Shown: piece by piece, positions 63,681-64,000 of the stretch
How positions within the stretch are numbered: the first letter of the stretch is position 1
How the letters are laid out: the number at the start of each line of letters is the position of its first letter
Source: Edaphobacter modestus
GTDB lineage: Bacteria; Acidobacteriota; Terriglobia; Terriglobales; Acidobacteriaceae
Assembly: GCF_004217555.1 (NCBI RefSeq)
Contig: NZ_SHKW01000001.1
Location: 682,001 to 746,000, forward strand
Length of the DNA: 64,000 nt
Direction of reading: 5' to 3'
Made by a program: the position numbers and the translations under genes
The notes under the pieces: model-generated
The model's input: the letters and a program-made list of their open reading frames with translations, nothing else
Told to the model about the DNA's origin: nothing
Databases searched by the model: none

Positions 63681-64000
63681 ACCGTCCAAACCGGTGAATC
63701 TACACATTGGTCCGGAGGAGGTCGAGGTTTCAAAGCATGTGATGGCGCGATACAACGATCCTGGGGATGGCCTGAATGGCAATGGACGACGGGTACTGAC
63801 CTACGCCGATTTACGCACACGCTATCGCGGGGTGGATGGTCGCCCGCCGAGTCGCGAGGTCGAGTTGCATCTGACCGGCAACATGGAACGGTACATCTGG
63901 GGCTTCAACGGCAAGAAATTTTCGGAGGCGAAGCCGATCGAGTTGAAGCTGGGCGAGCGCGTGCGCATCGTCCTGATCAACGACACGATGATGGACCATC
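63661..64000 (+). pseudogene. C-terminal cupredoxin part of the same CopA gene, other frame, runs off the edge
   Basis: The frame one base over reads RFEPSKPVNLHIGPEEVEV, NGRRVLTYADLRTRYRGV, EVELHLTGNMERYIWGFNGK and ERVRIVLINDTMMDH, the expected start of the third CopA domain, just before the HPIHLHG copper site outside the window. It has no start codon of its own. Listed apart because a +1/-2 shift near 63640-63670 separates it from the first part. Confidence 0.8.

Overview
The window looks like a chromosomal segment of an acidobacterium of the Terriglobales type (Granulicella, Terriglobus, Edaphobacter or a relative). This rests on two intact Oar-like TonB receptors that begin with a carboxypeptidase-regulatory-like domain and a C-terminal piece of a third, PEP-CTERM proteins ending in a PEPSSLL motif, YVTN/YncE beta-propeller proteins, SpoIIE-type phosphatases and a PadR-linked RND pump. 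No rRNA, tRNA or CRISPR array was seen. Species cannot be fixed from the sequence alone.

Layout. 1-3.8 kb: the 5' part of a two-PAS, NarL-type sensor kinase, then a dead HAD-DUF3300-DUF2950 operon. 4.1-7.4 kb: a large Oar-like receptor. 8.2-13.7 kb: an RsbV/RsbW/SpoIIE-like partner-switching cassette, a PEP-CTERM protein and a second, membrane-bound SpoIIE phosphatase. 14.1-18.3 kb: a secreted propeller-like protein and an SDR / AraC / bicupin group. 18.4-22.8 kb: a dead Rieske protein, intact eutBC, a dead FAD oxidoreductase and IS481/IS200 relics. 23.5-26.0 kb: a siderophore-type TonB receptor. 27.3-32.4 kb: a decayed integrative element (AlpA, CHC2 primase, DUF3987, tyrosine recombinase), cut by an intact IS5-family element. 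32.5-37.9 kb: PadR, TolC, RND and a shortened membrane-fusion protein.

38-45.9 kb is a stack of mobile DNA: an ISNCY element, pieces of an IS110/IS1111-group element, a TnsB/TnsC-like two-gene transposon with duplicated end sites, and truncated TonB-receptor and RND genes. 46.2-56.5 kb is orderly again: a propeller-phosphoesterase, a YncE-like protein, an Oar-like receptor, an OmpR-type two-component system and a class A acid phosphatase, which together suggest a phosphoester scavenging locus. 57.1-59.7 kb holds an HU-like protein and a complete IS110/IS1111-group element with about 250 bp of conserved 3' noncoding DNA, a candidate bridge-RNA region. 59.9-64 kb holds an AraC regulator divergent from an AhpD-like protein and a DUF417 membrane protein, then a CopA-like multicopper oxidase that is frameshifted near the right edge.

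The main theme is an otherwise conventional chromosome with heavy gene decay and nested insertions. At least ten genes are broken, while large genes next to them are intact over 1-3 kb, so a generally poor sequence is an unlikely explanation for all the frameshifts.
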